This document shows, one piece after another, positions 26,288 through 35,058 of a stretch of 64,000 bases of DNA (position 1 is the first letter of the stretch; each line of letters opens with the position of its first letter). The notes under the pieces were generated by a model, which was given only the letters and a program-made list of their open reading frames with translations, had not been told where the DNA came from and did not search any database. A program made the position numbers and the translations under genes. The DNA is from Acidobacteria bacterium AB60 (GTDB lineage: Bacteria; Acidobacteriota; Terriglobia; Terriglobales; Acidobacteriaceae): positions 186,001 through 250,000 of the forward strand of contig VANK01000002.1 in assembly GCA_008682415.1 (NCBI GenBank), given 5' to 3'.

Positions 26288-27648
26288 TGCCGCACCCACT
26301 CTCTTCCGCGCGCGCTACCCTGAATTGTTCCGTTGCTGAAGATACGCTCGCCGCGCAGCCAGGTCTCGAGCACGCGCCCCCGCAACCCTGCCCCGAGATA
26401 GGGTGAGAGGCGATGACGAAAGAGGAGGTCCGCTTCTCCAACCGTCCATTCGCTCTCCGGGTCGAAGACTGCAAAATCGGCATGAGCACCCGGCTCAAGG
26501 GCGCCCTTCTCCCCAGTCATTCCCGCCAGCCGTGCTGGCTTTGCGGAGAGCCATTCGACCACGCGAGACAAGCCCTCGTCTCCTCCCATTCCCCGCTGCT
26601 GCATGGCGGTCCAGAGGATTGGCAACGCCAGCCCCAGGCTGGCGATCCCGCCCCATGCATCGTTCCACATCCCCTTATCGCGATTTTTCAGGGCGGGGAT
26701 ACATGGCGAATGATCGGTGGCAACAAAATCGATCAGCCCGGACTGCAATGCCTCCCACAGCCGCTCGCGATTTTCAGCGCTGCGGATTGGCGGCGCGCAC
26801 TTGTATGGGGTGGCGCCATCCGGAATCTTCTCGGCGGCGAACCAAAGGTAGTGAGGACAGGTCTCCACGGTGATGGGCACATTTCGGCGGCGTGCCTCCG
26901 CCAGAAGCGGAAGCGCCTGTGCGCTGGCCAAGTGGACTACATGCACGGGCGTCTGGAACTCTTCGGCCAGGCGAATCAGGAGTGCGATCGCTTCCACCTC
27001 CGACTCGTCCGGCCGCGAAGCGAGATACGTAGCGTACCGCCGCCAATCCCCGCCCGTGCGATCGATCTCCCCGGTCGCTGTTTCCACCGGGCCCGGCGCC
27101 TCCGCGTGCGCCAGCAACGGCCGCCCCGAACCGCGCAGGTGTTTGAGAGCGGCTCGCAGATCCGGCTCGGCCACCCACGAAAATCCATCGATACCCGAGT
27201 GGATCAGGAAGCATTTAAATCCAGGAACCCCGGCGTCGATGAGGGGGTGGAGATGATCGGCATTGCCGCGCACCACCCCTCCCCAGGCAGCCCAATCCAC
27301 CCATGCCTGCTCGTGCGCCGCGGCCCTCTTCGCCTCCAGGGCAGCCACCGAAATTGTTTCCGGCATACAGTTCAGAGGCATGTCGACCAGAGTGGTCACT
27401 CCGCCGGCGGCAGCGGCAAGCGATGCAGTTGCGAACCCCTCCCACTCGGTCCGTCCGGGCTCGTTGATGTGCACGTGCGTGTCCACCAGCCCCGGCAGCA
27501 ACACCATGTTGCCGAATTCGTAAAGGGTCGCCGACTCCGGAACCTGGCCCCACTCGGCGATCGCCGCAATCATCTCCCCATCCGTGAGAATGGCGGCGGG
27601 ACGAACACCGCTGGTAGTTACCGCCCGGGTTGAACGAAAGGCGCGCAT
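26284..27648 (-). CDS. allB: Allantoinase, first gene of the ureide operon
   Basis: A 454-residue amidohydrolase-superfamily enzyme that opens the allantoin ring to allantoate. The metal ligands DTHVHINEPG, the carbamylated lysine in GFKCFLIHSG, LLAHAE, HVVHLASA, TVETCPHYLWF and FVATDHSPC all match bacterial AllB. It heads an eleven-gene minus-strand operon, and its ATG lies 123 bases from a divergent receiver gene, so the operon promoter should lie in that gap. I see no clear operator there. Confidence 0.93.
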   Translation of the reverse strand: MRAFRSTRAVTTSGVRPAAILTDGEMIAAIAEWGQVPESATLYEFGNMVLLPGLVDTHVHINEPGRTEWEGFATASLAAAAGGVTTLVDMPLNCMPETISVAALEAKRAAAHEQAWVDWAAWGGVVRGNADHLHPLIDAGVPGFKCFLIHSGIDGFSWVAEPDLRAALKHLRGSGRPLLAHAEAPGPVETATGEIDRTGGDWRRYATYLASRPDESEVEAIALLIRLAEEFQTPVHVVHLASAQALPLLAEARRRNVPITVETCPHYLWFAAEKIPDGATPYKCAPPIRSAENRERLWEALQSGLIDFVATDHSPCIPALKNRDKGMWNDAWGGIASLGLALPILWTAMQQRGMGGDEGLSRVVEWLSAKPARLAGMTGEKGALEPGAHADFAVFDPESEWTVGEADLLFRHRLSPYLGAGLRGRVLETWLRGERIFSNGTIQGSARGREWVRQ

Positions 27649-27771
27649 GAGTTGCTCGGTAGTTTAACTGTAACCCGCAGGCATGCGGCCTCAGAGGACT
27701 TCTGCCGGCATCCTGCATCTCGCTTCTCCTGCATCTAACTGTGCAGCCGAAGCAAGTGCGGGCTACGTCCC

Positions 27772-28149
27772 ATGCCTGAAGACCAAATCAATGTCCGAGT
27801 ACTTGTCGTCGACGACGACATGCGGGTGGCCGACTCCATCGTGCAGATACTCTCCACCAGCGGTTACGACGCGGTGGGAGCCTACAGCGCGGAGGTGGCC
27901 ATGAAGATGGCCGAGAAATTGCAGCCGCAGGTGGTCATCTCCGATGTCGTCATGGGCCCCGTCAGCGGAATCGAACTGGCGATTCACATGCGGGAGCATC
28001 ACCCGGAGTGCCGCGTATTGCTCATCTCCGGCCACACCGCGCCGACCGGACATTTGCCGGGTTCGGGCGCCCAGGGCTCCAAGTTGCAGTTCATGTCCAA
28101 GCCGGTAGACCCGGCGCGCATACTCGAGTTCGTGGCGGCCGGCGCTTAA
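27772..28149 (+). CDS. Single-domain response regulator (CheY-like)
   Basis: A 125-residue receiver domain without output domain. The acidic pocket VVDDD, the phosphorylation site in VISDVVMGP and the lysine in MSKPVD are present. It probably relays a signal to another protein. No kinase gene is adjacent; it is divergent from the ureide operon and convergent with a DUF2071 gene. A regulatory link to purine catabolism is possible by position only. Confidence 0.85.
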   Translation: MPEDQINVRVLVVDDDMRVADSIVQILSTSGYDAVGAYSAEVAMKMAEKLQPQVVISDVVMGPVSGIELAIHMREHHPECRVLLISGHTAPTGHLPGSGAQGSKLQFMSKPVDPARILEFVAAGA

Positions 28150-28166
28150 CCGATGCGACCCCGCTG

Positions 28167-28976
28167 TCAGGTGGACGGGACGGGAGCCACCGGAGCCCGC
28201 TGGGTGCCGGCAGAGGCGCGGAGACGCTCCAGCTGCCACACGTACACCGCGAGACGCCGCGAGTAATGCAGAACTGGTGGCTGATCGGGGAGTTCGATGC
28301 CGACCGCCGCCGCCAGATCGTTGCGCTCGATCTCAGCTTCCGCTTCCTCCAGCGGCCATGGCACGTGGTGGATGTTGGCGCGCATCGGCTGGCCATCGCG
28401 GCCGCGCGTGAAGAGACAGTAGCGCTCGGTAAGGAAGTACTCGAGGCTCCCTGGACGGCTCTCGGCGAGTTTCCGGGTGGGTCCAAGACCGCGATAGCGC
28501 GCCTTGAAGATGACCGGGCGGCCGGTGAGCCGGCGGCGGCTGTAGTAGGAGAACTCGCGCTCGTTGCGCTGCTCGAATCGCATCTCCGCCCAGTAGTACG
28601 GCAGCCGGAAGAATGTGCGTGCGAAGGTGACGCCGAGAAGGTTGCCGGCGTCGAGAGAGATGAAGTAGACACCCTGGGCGCCCGTCAGAGGATCCCGCAC
28701 GTAGGTGCGCAGGTTGAGTTCAGGAAAACTCCGCGCGCCTGGAATGGAAGGGATGCCGCGGAACTTGATGCGGTCCATCCAGAAGGGAACGACCCCAACC
28801 CACGCTGAGCCTTGAAAACCATCTACTTGCAGCCCGTCGGGAACCAACGGGGCCACGGTTGCCGGCGGAACCGGCCAGTGGGCAAACAGCAGGTCGTTCC
28901 ATCGCTGGGTCATGACCCAGCGCCCGGATGGCAATGGTCGCGGCCGGTGCGATGTTCTTACCAGGAATTCCCGCAT
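28167..28976 (-). CDS. DUF2071 (YqjF-like) protein
   Basis: About 269 residues of the DUF2071 family: TQRWNDLLFAHWPVP at the start, then VGVVPFWMDRIKFRGIP, LNLRTYVRD and GVYFISLDAGN. The biochemical role of this family is not established. The frame continues upstream to 29099, but the ATG at 28976 just before the conserved N-terminus is preferred. The gene is divergent from the ThyX-like gene with a 125-base gap. Confidence 0.8.
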   Translation of the reverse strand: MREFLVRTSHRPRPLPSGRWVMTQRWNDLLFAHWPVPPATVAPLVPDGLQVDGFQGSAWVGVVPFWMDRIKFRGIPSIPGARSFPELNLRTYVRDPLTGAQGVYFISLDAGNLLGVTFARTFFRLPYYWAEMRFEQRNEREFSYYSRRRLTGRPVIFKARYRGLGPTRKLAESRPGSLEYFLTERYCLFTRGRDGQPMRANIHHVPWPLEEAEAEIERNDLAAAVGIELPDQPPVLHYSRRLAVYVWQLERLRASAGTQRAPVAPVPST

Positions 28977-29101
28977 GGCCCGAGCTCCCCGACTCGCACG
29001 ATCGTCCCAACAGGAGAGTAATCTACTCCTGCAATCCTGCACCACCCCGAAGGCAAAAGCAATCGGTTCCGATGCCGTATTCTGATCGCGAGTACCCATT
29101 C

Positions 29102-30679
29102 ATGTCCAGCCAAAGTCCCCTTCCCTCCGGCGCCCATAATCAGACCGACGTCTACGCAGTGCACGGGGCCGACCCCGAAGTGCTTGCTTACGCCATGGCC
29201 AAGTACTCCCGGTCAGCCCTTTCGATGCGGGAATCGCTGGCAGAGATTAGCGCCCAAAGGGCCGAACAGTTTCTCAACACCTTTTATTTTCAGTATGGCC
29301 ACCGGTCCATAGCCGACCTGGCGCACATCGCATTCGCCGTGGAGAGGCTGAGTCTGCTAGCTGCCATCGTCTTGGTGGATGAGACACGTTGGGACGGGCA
29401 GGAGCGTTCGACGCGCTACCAGAATTTCATGAAATCGGGCTGGTATCTTCCGGATTTCGGGACAGATGCCGCGTCGCAAAGGCTCTACGTCGAAACGGTT
29501 GAAGGCCTGTTTGCGGCCTACCAGAGCACCACGGCAGCCGTGCTGGGGGCCCTCCGGGACCGGGTGGCGCGACCCGAGGCCATGAAGCCGGAGGCCTATG
29601 AACGCACGCTCAAGGCGCGGGCCTTCGACGTCGCACGTTACCTGTTGCCGCTGGCGACCAATACGTCTCTGGGCCAGATTGTGAATGCACGCACCCTGGA
29701 GACCCAGGTTTCCCGGCTTCTGTCGCATCCCGCCGCTGAGATTCGGGATTTAGGACGCAAGCTACGCGATGCGGCCACGGGTCCGGCTTGGAACGTAAGC
29801 ACTCAGGCGGGAGCTGCCGTGGTGGCCGAGATTGCCCGCTTCAACCCCGCCCTGGGCGAACAGGCAGGTGAGATGCTGACCCGGGAGGTCCGCACCGCGC
29901 CCACACTGGTGAAGTACTCCGAGCCGAGTCAATATCTCATGGAAACCCGCAACCTCGTGGAACAGATCGCCGCGGAGGTGATGGCAGGCGCGCCTATCGC
30001 GGCGGCCCCGGTTGTGGATCTGGTCGAGCGCACCGAGACACTCGAGGTTGAACTGGCGGCGACCCTCCTCTATTGGGGCAGCGATTACTCCTACCGGCAG
30101 GTGCGGGATGTCGTTGCGAGCCTTCCTGCAGCTCGGATCGCGGAGATTGTCGAGTCCGGATTGCGCCACCGGGGGCGGCACGACGAAGCCCTGCGCGCGT
30201 TTCACGCTGGAGCCGCTCTGCGTTTCGACATCCTCATGGATATCGGCGGGTTTCGTGACATGCACCGGCACCGGCGCTGCGTGCAGATTCAGCAGGGCTT
30301 CACTGCCAAGCACGGATACGAGACTCCCGAGTCGGGCGATGCCGCCGGGCTCGGCGAAGCCGGAATCGTGGAGGAATATCAGCGGGTGATCCAGGGCGCC
30401 CAAGCCGCGAGCGCCCGCATCGCAGCCGGATCTTCTCCAGAGGCGGCGGTCTCCGCGTTGTACGTGCTGCCTCTGGCGACCCGCGTGCGGTGTCTTTTCA
30501 AGATGGACTATGCCGAGGCCCAGTACATCTCGGAGTTGCGGTCTGCCCCGGCGGGTCACTTCAGCTATCGACGGGTGGCATGGGAGATGTACCGGGCAGT
30601 CGAGCGGCAGCATCCCTCCCTGGCGCGCTTCATTCGGGCGACTGATTTCGAGCAGCCCATCGACCTGTTGCAGCGCTAG
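29102..30679 (+). CDS. Double-domain ThyX-like protein (putative flavin-dependent thymidylate synthase)
   Basis: A 525-residue protein with two ThyX-like halves. The first half has YGHRSIADLAH (65-75) and GQERSTRY (99-106), but the usual RHR is DET at 93-95. A ThyX-like C-terminal stretch VNARTLETQVSRL follows. The second half has FRDMHRHRR with RHR at 389-391 but lacks the S-x-R-Y part of the motif. Canonical ThyX makes dTMP from dUMP with FAD, NADPH and methylenetetrahydrofolate, using one RHRx7S motif. Here the motif halves sit in different domains, so a composite active site or another function is possible. Starts at 29072 and 28928 are also open. A strong terminator lies downstream. Confidence 0.75.
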   Translation: MSSQSPLPSGAHNQTDVYAVHGADPEVLAYAMAKYSRSALSMRESLAEISAQRAEQFLNTFYFQYGHRSIADLAHIAFAVERLSLLAAIVLVDETRWDGQERSTRYQNFMKSGWYLPDFGTDAASQRLYVETVEGLFAAYQSTTAAVLGALRDRVARPEAMKPEAYERTLKARAFDVARYLLPLATNTSLGQIVNARTLETQVSRLLSHPAAEIRDLGRKLRDAATGPAWNVSTQAGAAVVAEIARFNPALGEQAGEMLTREVRTAPTLVKYSEPSQYLMETRNLVEQIAAEVMAGAPIAAAPVVDLVERTETLEVELAATLLYWGSDYSYRQVRDVVASLPAARIAEIVESGLRHRGRHDEALRAFHAGAALRFDILMDIGGFRDMHRHRRCVQIQQGFTAKHGYETPESGDAAGLGEAGIVEEYQRVIQGAQAASARIAAGSSPEAAVSALYVLPLATRVRCLFKMDYAEAQYISELRSAPAGHFSYRRVAWEMYRAVERQHPSLARFIRATDFEQPIDLLQR

Positions 30680-31089
30680 TCCTGAAGCGCTCTCGAAGGT
30701 TAAGTAGAGTTGCGGGAACCGCCGCTGGTTGCGTTGCGTACTTTGTGACGAAGCGGACAGCGATCGTGCGACCAAAGCGGGTCAAATCGCGTCCTTACCA
30801 GTACCGGAGCGAGCAATTCAATCTCATGTGACCTTCCGCACCGGGCGGGGAGGCCCCTGGCCTCAGCCCCCGGCGCCAGCGATGGTGCCGGGGCCCGCTT
30901 TTTACCGTGGGGGAACGCAATACTGGCATGACATACAGGCCGGACAGGGGAGTTCCCAGACCCGGTCGCGTCATTTCAGAGTCGGGAAGAGGGAGTTTGC
31001 GTACACTGAGAGCATACGTCTCGCCATGAGAGAACCACGCAATCTGCGACTGGCCGAAGCAACGAGGCGTGTCCCGAGGTAGCAACATC
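30680..31089. other. Spacer between ThyX-like gene and permease cluster
   Basis: No convincing gene: the open frame at 30729-31082 has no domain pattern and runs through a terminator. The spacer holds that terminator (30868-30903) and, after it, the probable promoter region of the permease genes. I could not pick a convincing -35/-10 pair. Confidence 0.5.
30868..30903 (+). terminator. Rho-independent terminator after ThyX-like gene
   Basis: CCCCGGCGCCA (30868-30878) pairs with TGGTGCCGGGG (30883-30893) through one G-T wobble and a GCGA tetraloop, and is followed by CCCGCTTTTT. It lies 188 bases after the stop codon, so the mRNA would have a long 3' untranslated part or there is an unrecognised short transcript. 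Confidence 0.82.
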
Positions 31090-32316
31090 ATGCAACTGAT
31101 TGAGGCATTCCGACTCGCACTGCAATCGCTGTGGGCAAACAAGCTGCGCTCGATTCTCACCCTTCTAGGCGTGATCATCGGCGTCTCCTCCGTCATCACG
31201 GTGGTGACGCTTACCAACGGAGCCAAGCAGTTTGTGACGTCGAAGGTGAATTCCTATGGTGCGGCGGTTATCACCATCAGCAAAATGCCTCAGACGTTCA
31301 TGACCATCGATGAGTGGCTCGACTTCCAGAAGCGCAAGGATGTGTCTTACGACGACTACCGGGCGGTGCTCGACGAGTGCCGTACCTGCCAGTCGGTGGG
31401 GGCGCAGCGGACGACTACAGGCAAGGTCGTCAACGGTACGCGATCGACGACCGATACCAACATCCGCGGATGGACCTGGACCATGCCGGCGCTTTCGAAC
31501 TTGAATGTCGAGCTGGGCCGCTCTTTTACCCAGTTGGAAGACGAACACTCCGCCCCGGTAGCGATTGTGGGAAGCGACATCGTGGATAACGTGCTCGGTG
31601 CGGGCGATCCGATCGGAAAGGAGGTCCGGGTGGATGGATCGCCGTTCCAGGTGATCGGCGTGGGAGAACGCCAGGGCAAGATGCTCGGAATGAGCATGGA
31701 CAACTGGGTGGCCATCCCGCTGACGACCTTCCTGCATAAGTACGGTTCGCACCAGACCATGACGATCTACGCGGACGCGGGAGGGGGTGGCGCGGTCATG
31801 GAAGCGACCTCCGACGAACTGCGTACCATCATGCGCGCCCGGCGGCACCTCGGCCCGGCGGCGAAGGATGCCTTCTCGATCGATTCGAGCGCAACGTTCC
31901 AGAACCTGCTGGGGAGCATCCTGAATAACTTTGGCGCGGTTGTGGCGGCGATCGCCTCCATCTCCCTCGTCGTCGGCGGCATCGTGATCATGAATATCAT
32001 GCTGGTGGCTGTGACCGAGAGAACTCGCGAGATCGGGGTCCGCAAGGCGCTCGGCGCGCGGCGGCAGGACATCCTGACGCAGTTCCTGATCGAGTCGGCT
32101 ACGGTCTCCCTGACCGGAGGGGTTATCGGTGTGATTGCAGGTATCTCCATTGCGAAAGGCATCACGCTCGCGATCTCCTTCCCTTCGGAGGTGCAGTTCT
32201 GGTCAATTTTCGTAAGCCTCTTTGTAGCCACGGCGGTGGGCCTCTTCTTCGGAATCTACCCCGCCTACAAGGCATCGTCACTGGATCCAATCGTGGCTCT
32301 GCGCGCGGAGATATAG
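31090..32316 (+). CDS. MacB/FtsX-type ABC permease without ATPase domain, paralogue 1
   Basis: A 408-residue inner-membrane protein. An N-terminal helix (LRSILTLLGVIIGVSSVITV) precedes a periplasmic MacB core domain, then three C-terminal membrane segments with the FtsX signature VTERTREIGVRKALGARR. Type VII ABC transporters of this kind drive periplasmic work such as export or lipoprotein release, but need an ATPase, and none is encoded here. The ATG at 31090 has GAGGT upstream; a GTG at 31069 is in frame. The next permease gene starts one base after the stop, so they form an operon. Confidence 0.85.
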   Translation: MQLIEAFRLALQSLWANKLRSILTLLGVIIGVSSVITVVTLTNGAKQFVTSKVNSYGAAVITISKMPQTFMTIDEWLDFQKRKDVSYDDYRAVLDECRTCQSVGAQRTTTGKVVNGTRSTTDTNIRGWTWTMPALSNLNVELGRSFTQLEDEHSAPVAIVGSDIVDNVLGAGDPIGKEVRVDGSPFQVIGVGERQGKMLGMSMDNWVAIPLTTFLHKYGSHQTMTIYADAGGGGAVMEATSDELRTIMRARRHLGPAAKDAFSIDSSATFQNLLGSILNNFGAVVAAIASISLVVGGIVIMNIMLVAVTERTREIGVRKALGARRQDILTQFLIESATVSLTGGVIGVIAGISIAKGITLAISFPSEVQFWSIFVSLFVATAVGLFFGIYPAYKASSLDPIVALRAEI

Positions 32317-32317
32317 C

Positions 32318-33574
32318 ATGCGGCTCGTTGATGCAAGAGAATCATTGCGCCTGGCGTTTGACACCCTGCGGAAGAATAAGCTGCGCTCAGGATTGACGAT
32401 CCTGGGAATTTCCATCGGCATCTCGACCGTGATCCTGATCTCCTCCGCCATCACAGGGCTGAACACGAATATCGACAACTTCGTCCGCGCCCTGGGCACC
32501 AACGACCTGTGGGTGTTTCAGTTCGAACCGTTTGGCAAGCGTCCGACCACCGAGGAGCTTAACCGCAAGAAGCTCACCTACGAGGACGCGATGGCGATGC
32601 GCAAGCTGCCCTACGTGGCGGCGGTCGATCCCGAGTTGACCTATCAGAACTTCCAGACCGGCCTGGGCAGCGTGTCCATCAAAGCGGGCACCCACAAGAT
32701 CTCCAACACCATCCTCACTGGGGCCACCACCCAGGTGAAGGAAACCGCCGATATCCAGTTGCTCGAAGGCCGCCTCTGGACCGAAAGCGAAGAGGAGCGT
32801 GCCAGCAATGTCGTGGTGCTGGGCCACGATGCGGCGGAGAATCTCTTTCCCGAGGGGTCGCCGGTCGGCAAGGATATCGATTGCGAGGGCCACATCCTCA
32901 CGGTGATCGGCGTGCTGGACCTCCAGCCCCAGCCGTTCGGAAGTGGTCGCAACACCCACGATAATCAGGCATTCTTCCCGTTGACCACGTTCCGCAAGCT
33001 TCACCCCGAGATCAAAGACTTCTGGCTAGTGGTGAAGTATGACAATCCAGCGCACAGGGCAATCGTCACCGAAGAGCTTCGTGATCTGCTGCGCGTGCGC
33101 CGGGGGCTGCGCGTCAACCAGGACGACAACTTCGCCATCTTCGGCCCCGATTCGCTCAGCCGCCTGTGGAACTCCATCACCGGCGGACTGTTCCTGTTCA
33201 TGGTGGCGGTCTCGTCCGTGGGACTGATGGTGGGCGGAGTCGGCGTCATGAACATCATGCTCGTCTCGGTCACGGAGCGAACCCGTGAGATCGGCGTGCG
33301 CAAGGCCATCGGCGCGCGGAAGAAAGACATCCTCCTTCAGTTCACCATCGAGGCCGTCACCCTCTGCGCGGTCGGCGGCGTCATCGGCATCCTCGCCGGA
33401 GCGCTGTTTACGCTCATCCTGCATTTTGCGGTGAGCTTCCTGCACGCGGCACTCTCAATGACGTGGGTGACGGTTGCGTTCGGCGTAGCCTGCCTCATCG
33501 GGCTCGTCTTCGGAATCTATCCAGCCTGGAAGGCCGCCAACCTCGATCCGATCGAAGCCTTGCGGTACGAATAA
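32318..33574 (+). CDS. MacB/FtsX-type ABC permease, paralogue 2
   Basis: A 418-residue permease with the same layout as its neighbour: N-terminal helix KLRSGLTILGISIGISTVIL, a periplasmic core, and three membrane segments around VTERTREIGVRKAIGARKKD. It is the same length as the third copy and differs from it at a minority of residues. It starts one base after the previous stop. At the DNA level its first part differs from copy 3 at many silent sites, but 33151-33420 is almost identical, suggesting gene conversion. Confidence 0.85.
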   Translation: MRLVDARESLRLAFDTLRKNKLRSGLTILGISIGISTVILISSAITGLNTNIDNFVRALGTNDLWVFQFEPFGKRPTTEELNRKKLTYEDAMAMRKLPYVAAVDPELTYQNFQTGLGSVSIKAGTHKISNTILTGATTQVKETADIQLLEGRLWTESEEERASNVVVLGHDAAENLFPEGSPVGKDIDCEGHILTVIGVLDLQPQPFGSGRNTHDNQAFFPLTTFRKLHPEIKDFWLVVKYDNPAHRAIVTEELRDLLRVRRGLRVNQDDNFAIFGPDSLSRLWNSITGGLFLFMVAVSSVGLMVGGVGVMNIMLVSVTERTREIGVRKAIGARKKDILLQFTIEAVTLCAVGGVIGILAGALFTLILHFAVSFLHAALSMTWVTVAFGVACLIGLVFGIYPAWKAANLDPIEALRYE

Positions 33575-33760
33575 GAAATAGCGAGACAAACTGACCTCGG
33601 GGAGACGAGCGCGCTTCCGTGTCCCGGCAGATCGTGCTACTCGCCTGTTAAGATGAACATCACCTGAGTGGGCACGGAACGAACGTGCCAGCGGTCCTTT
33701 CTACGGCCGGCGCCGGGCGCTCGAACAAGCCTTTCTCCTCGTCTGCAGGCGGAGTCAATC

Positions 33761-35017
33761 ATGCGGCTGTTTAACGCACGAGAATCGGTTCGTCTGGCCC
33801 TGGATACGCTGCGTAAAAACAAACTGCGCTCGGGCCTCACCATCCTGGGTATCTCGATCGGCATCTCTACCGTCATCCTGATCTCTTCGGCAATCAACGG
33901 CCTCAATACAAATATCGATAACTTCGTGAAGACCCTGGGGACCAACGACCTTTGGATCTTCACCTATGAGCCGTTCGGGAAACGGCCTACGACCGAGGAG
34001 CTCAACCGCAAGAAGCTGACCTACGACGATGCCATGGCGATGCGGAATCTGCCGTACGTGACCGCTGTCGATCCGGAGCTCCGATATCAGAACTGGCAGA
34101 CTGGGCTGGGCTCCGTCTCACTCAAAGCAGGCACTCACAAGATCGCCAACACGATCCTCATGGGAGCGACTCCGGAGGTCAAAGAGACCACGGATATCGA
34201 ACTCACCGCCGGGCGCATGTGGACCGATATGGAGGAGCAGAACTCGAGCAACGTGGTCGTGCTGGGACACGACTCCGCTGAGGATCTGTTCCCGGATGGT
34301 TCCCCCGTAGGCAAAGATGTCGACTGCGACGGAGACGTCTTCACCGTCATTGGCGTCCTCGACAAGGAGCCGCAGCCCTTCGGAAGCGGCCGCAACACCG
34401 ACGACAACTCCGCCTTCTTCCCACTGACCACCTTTCGCAAGATTCACCCGGAGATCAAGGACTTCTGGCTCGTCGTGAAGTACGACACTCCCGAGCACCG
34501 ATCGATCGTGACCGAGGAGATCCGGGAGTTGTTGCGCGTGCGCCGCGGGTTGCGCGTCAATCAGGACGATAACTTTGCCATCTTCGGACCCGATTCGCTC
34601 AGCCGCCTGTGGAACTCCATCACCGGCGGACTGTTCCTGTTCATGGTGGCGGTCTCCTCCGTTGGACTGATGGTGGGCGGAGTCGGCGTCATGAACATCA
34701 TGCTCGTCTCGGTCACGGAGCGAACGCGTGAGATCGGCGTGCGCAAGGCCATCGGCGCGCGGAAGAAAGACATCCTCCTTCAGTTCACCATCGAGGCCGT
34801 CACCCTCTGCGCGGTCGGCGGCGTCATCGGCATCCTTGCCGGAGCCCTGTTTACGCTCATCCTGCACTTTGCGGTGAGCTTCCTGCATGCAGCGCTCTCA
34901 TTCACGTGGGTAAGCGTGGCCTTTGGCGTGGCCTGCCTCATCGGGCTGGTCTTTGGAATCTACCCCGCCTGGAAAGCCGCCAACCTCGATCCCATCGAGG
35001 CTCTCCGGTATGAATAG
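33761..35017 (+). CDS. MacB/FtsX-type ABC permease, paralogue 3
   Basis: A 418-residue near-duplicate of the preceding permease, separated by 186 bases. The ATG at 33761 follows GGCGGAG and aligns with the start of paralogue 2 (MRL-NARES-RLA-DTLRKNK); the longer frame from 33668 is not supported. The domain order is the same: N-terminal helix, MacB periplasmic core, three C-terminal helices. Such ATPase-less permeases are abundant in acidobacteria; partners are presumably encoded elsewhere. Confidence 0.85.
   Translation: MRLFNARESVRLALDTLRKNKLRSGLTILGISIGISTVILISSAINGLNTNIDNFVKTLGTNDLWIFTYEPFGKRPTTEELNRKKLTYDDAMAMRNLPYVTAVDPELRYQNWQTGLGSVSLKAGTHKIANTILMGATPEVKETTDIELTAGRMWTDMEEQNSSNVVVLGHDSAEDLFPDGSPVGKDVDCDGDVFTVIGVLDKEPQPFGSGRNTDDNSAFFPLTTFRKIHPEIKDFWLVVKYDTPEHRSIVTEEIRELLRVRRGLRVNQDDNFAIFGPDSLSRLWNSITGGLFLFMVAVSSVGLMVGGVGVMNIMLVSVTERTREIGVRKAIGARKKDILLQFTIEAVTLCAVGGVIGILAGALFTLILHFAVSFLHAALSFTWVSVAFGVACLIGLVFGIYPAWKAANLDPIEALRYE
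34594..34863. repeat. Second copy of a near-identical block in the tandem permease genes
   Basis: This block matches 33151-33420 with about five differences in 270 bases, including about 110 identical bases in a row. The regions on either side differ at about one base in four or five. The block encodes the membrane segments and FtsX signature. Confidence 0.75.
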
Positions 35018-35058
35018 AACTGGCACTCGGCTTTGAAGCTCGGTCCCGGTCTCTCCCG

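Noticed and set aside
30729..31082. Plus-strand frame between the ThyX-like gene and the permeases
   Set aside because: It reads straight through a strong rho-independent terminator and shows no domain.
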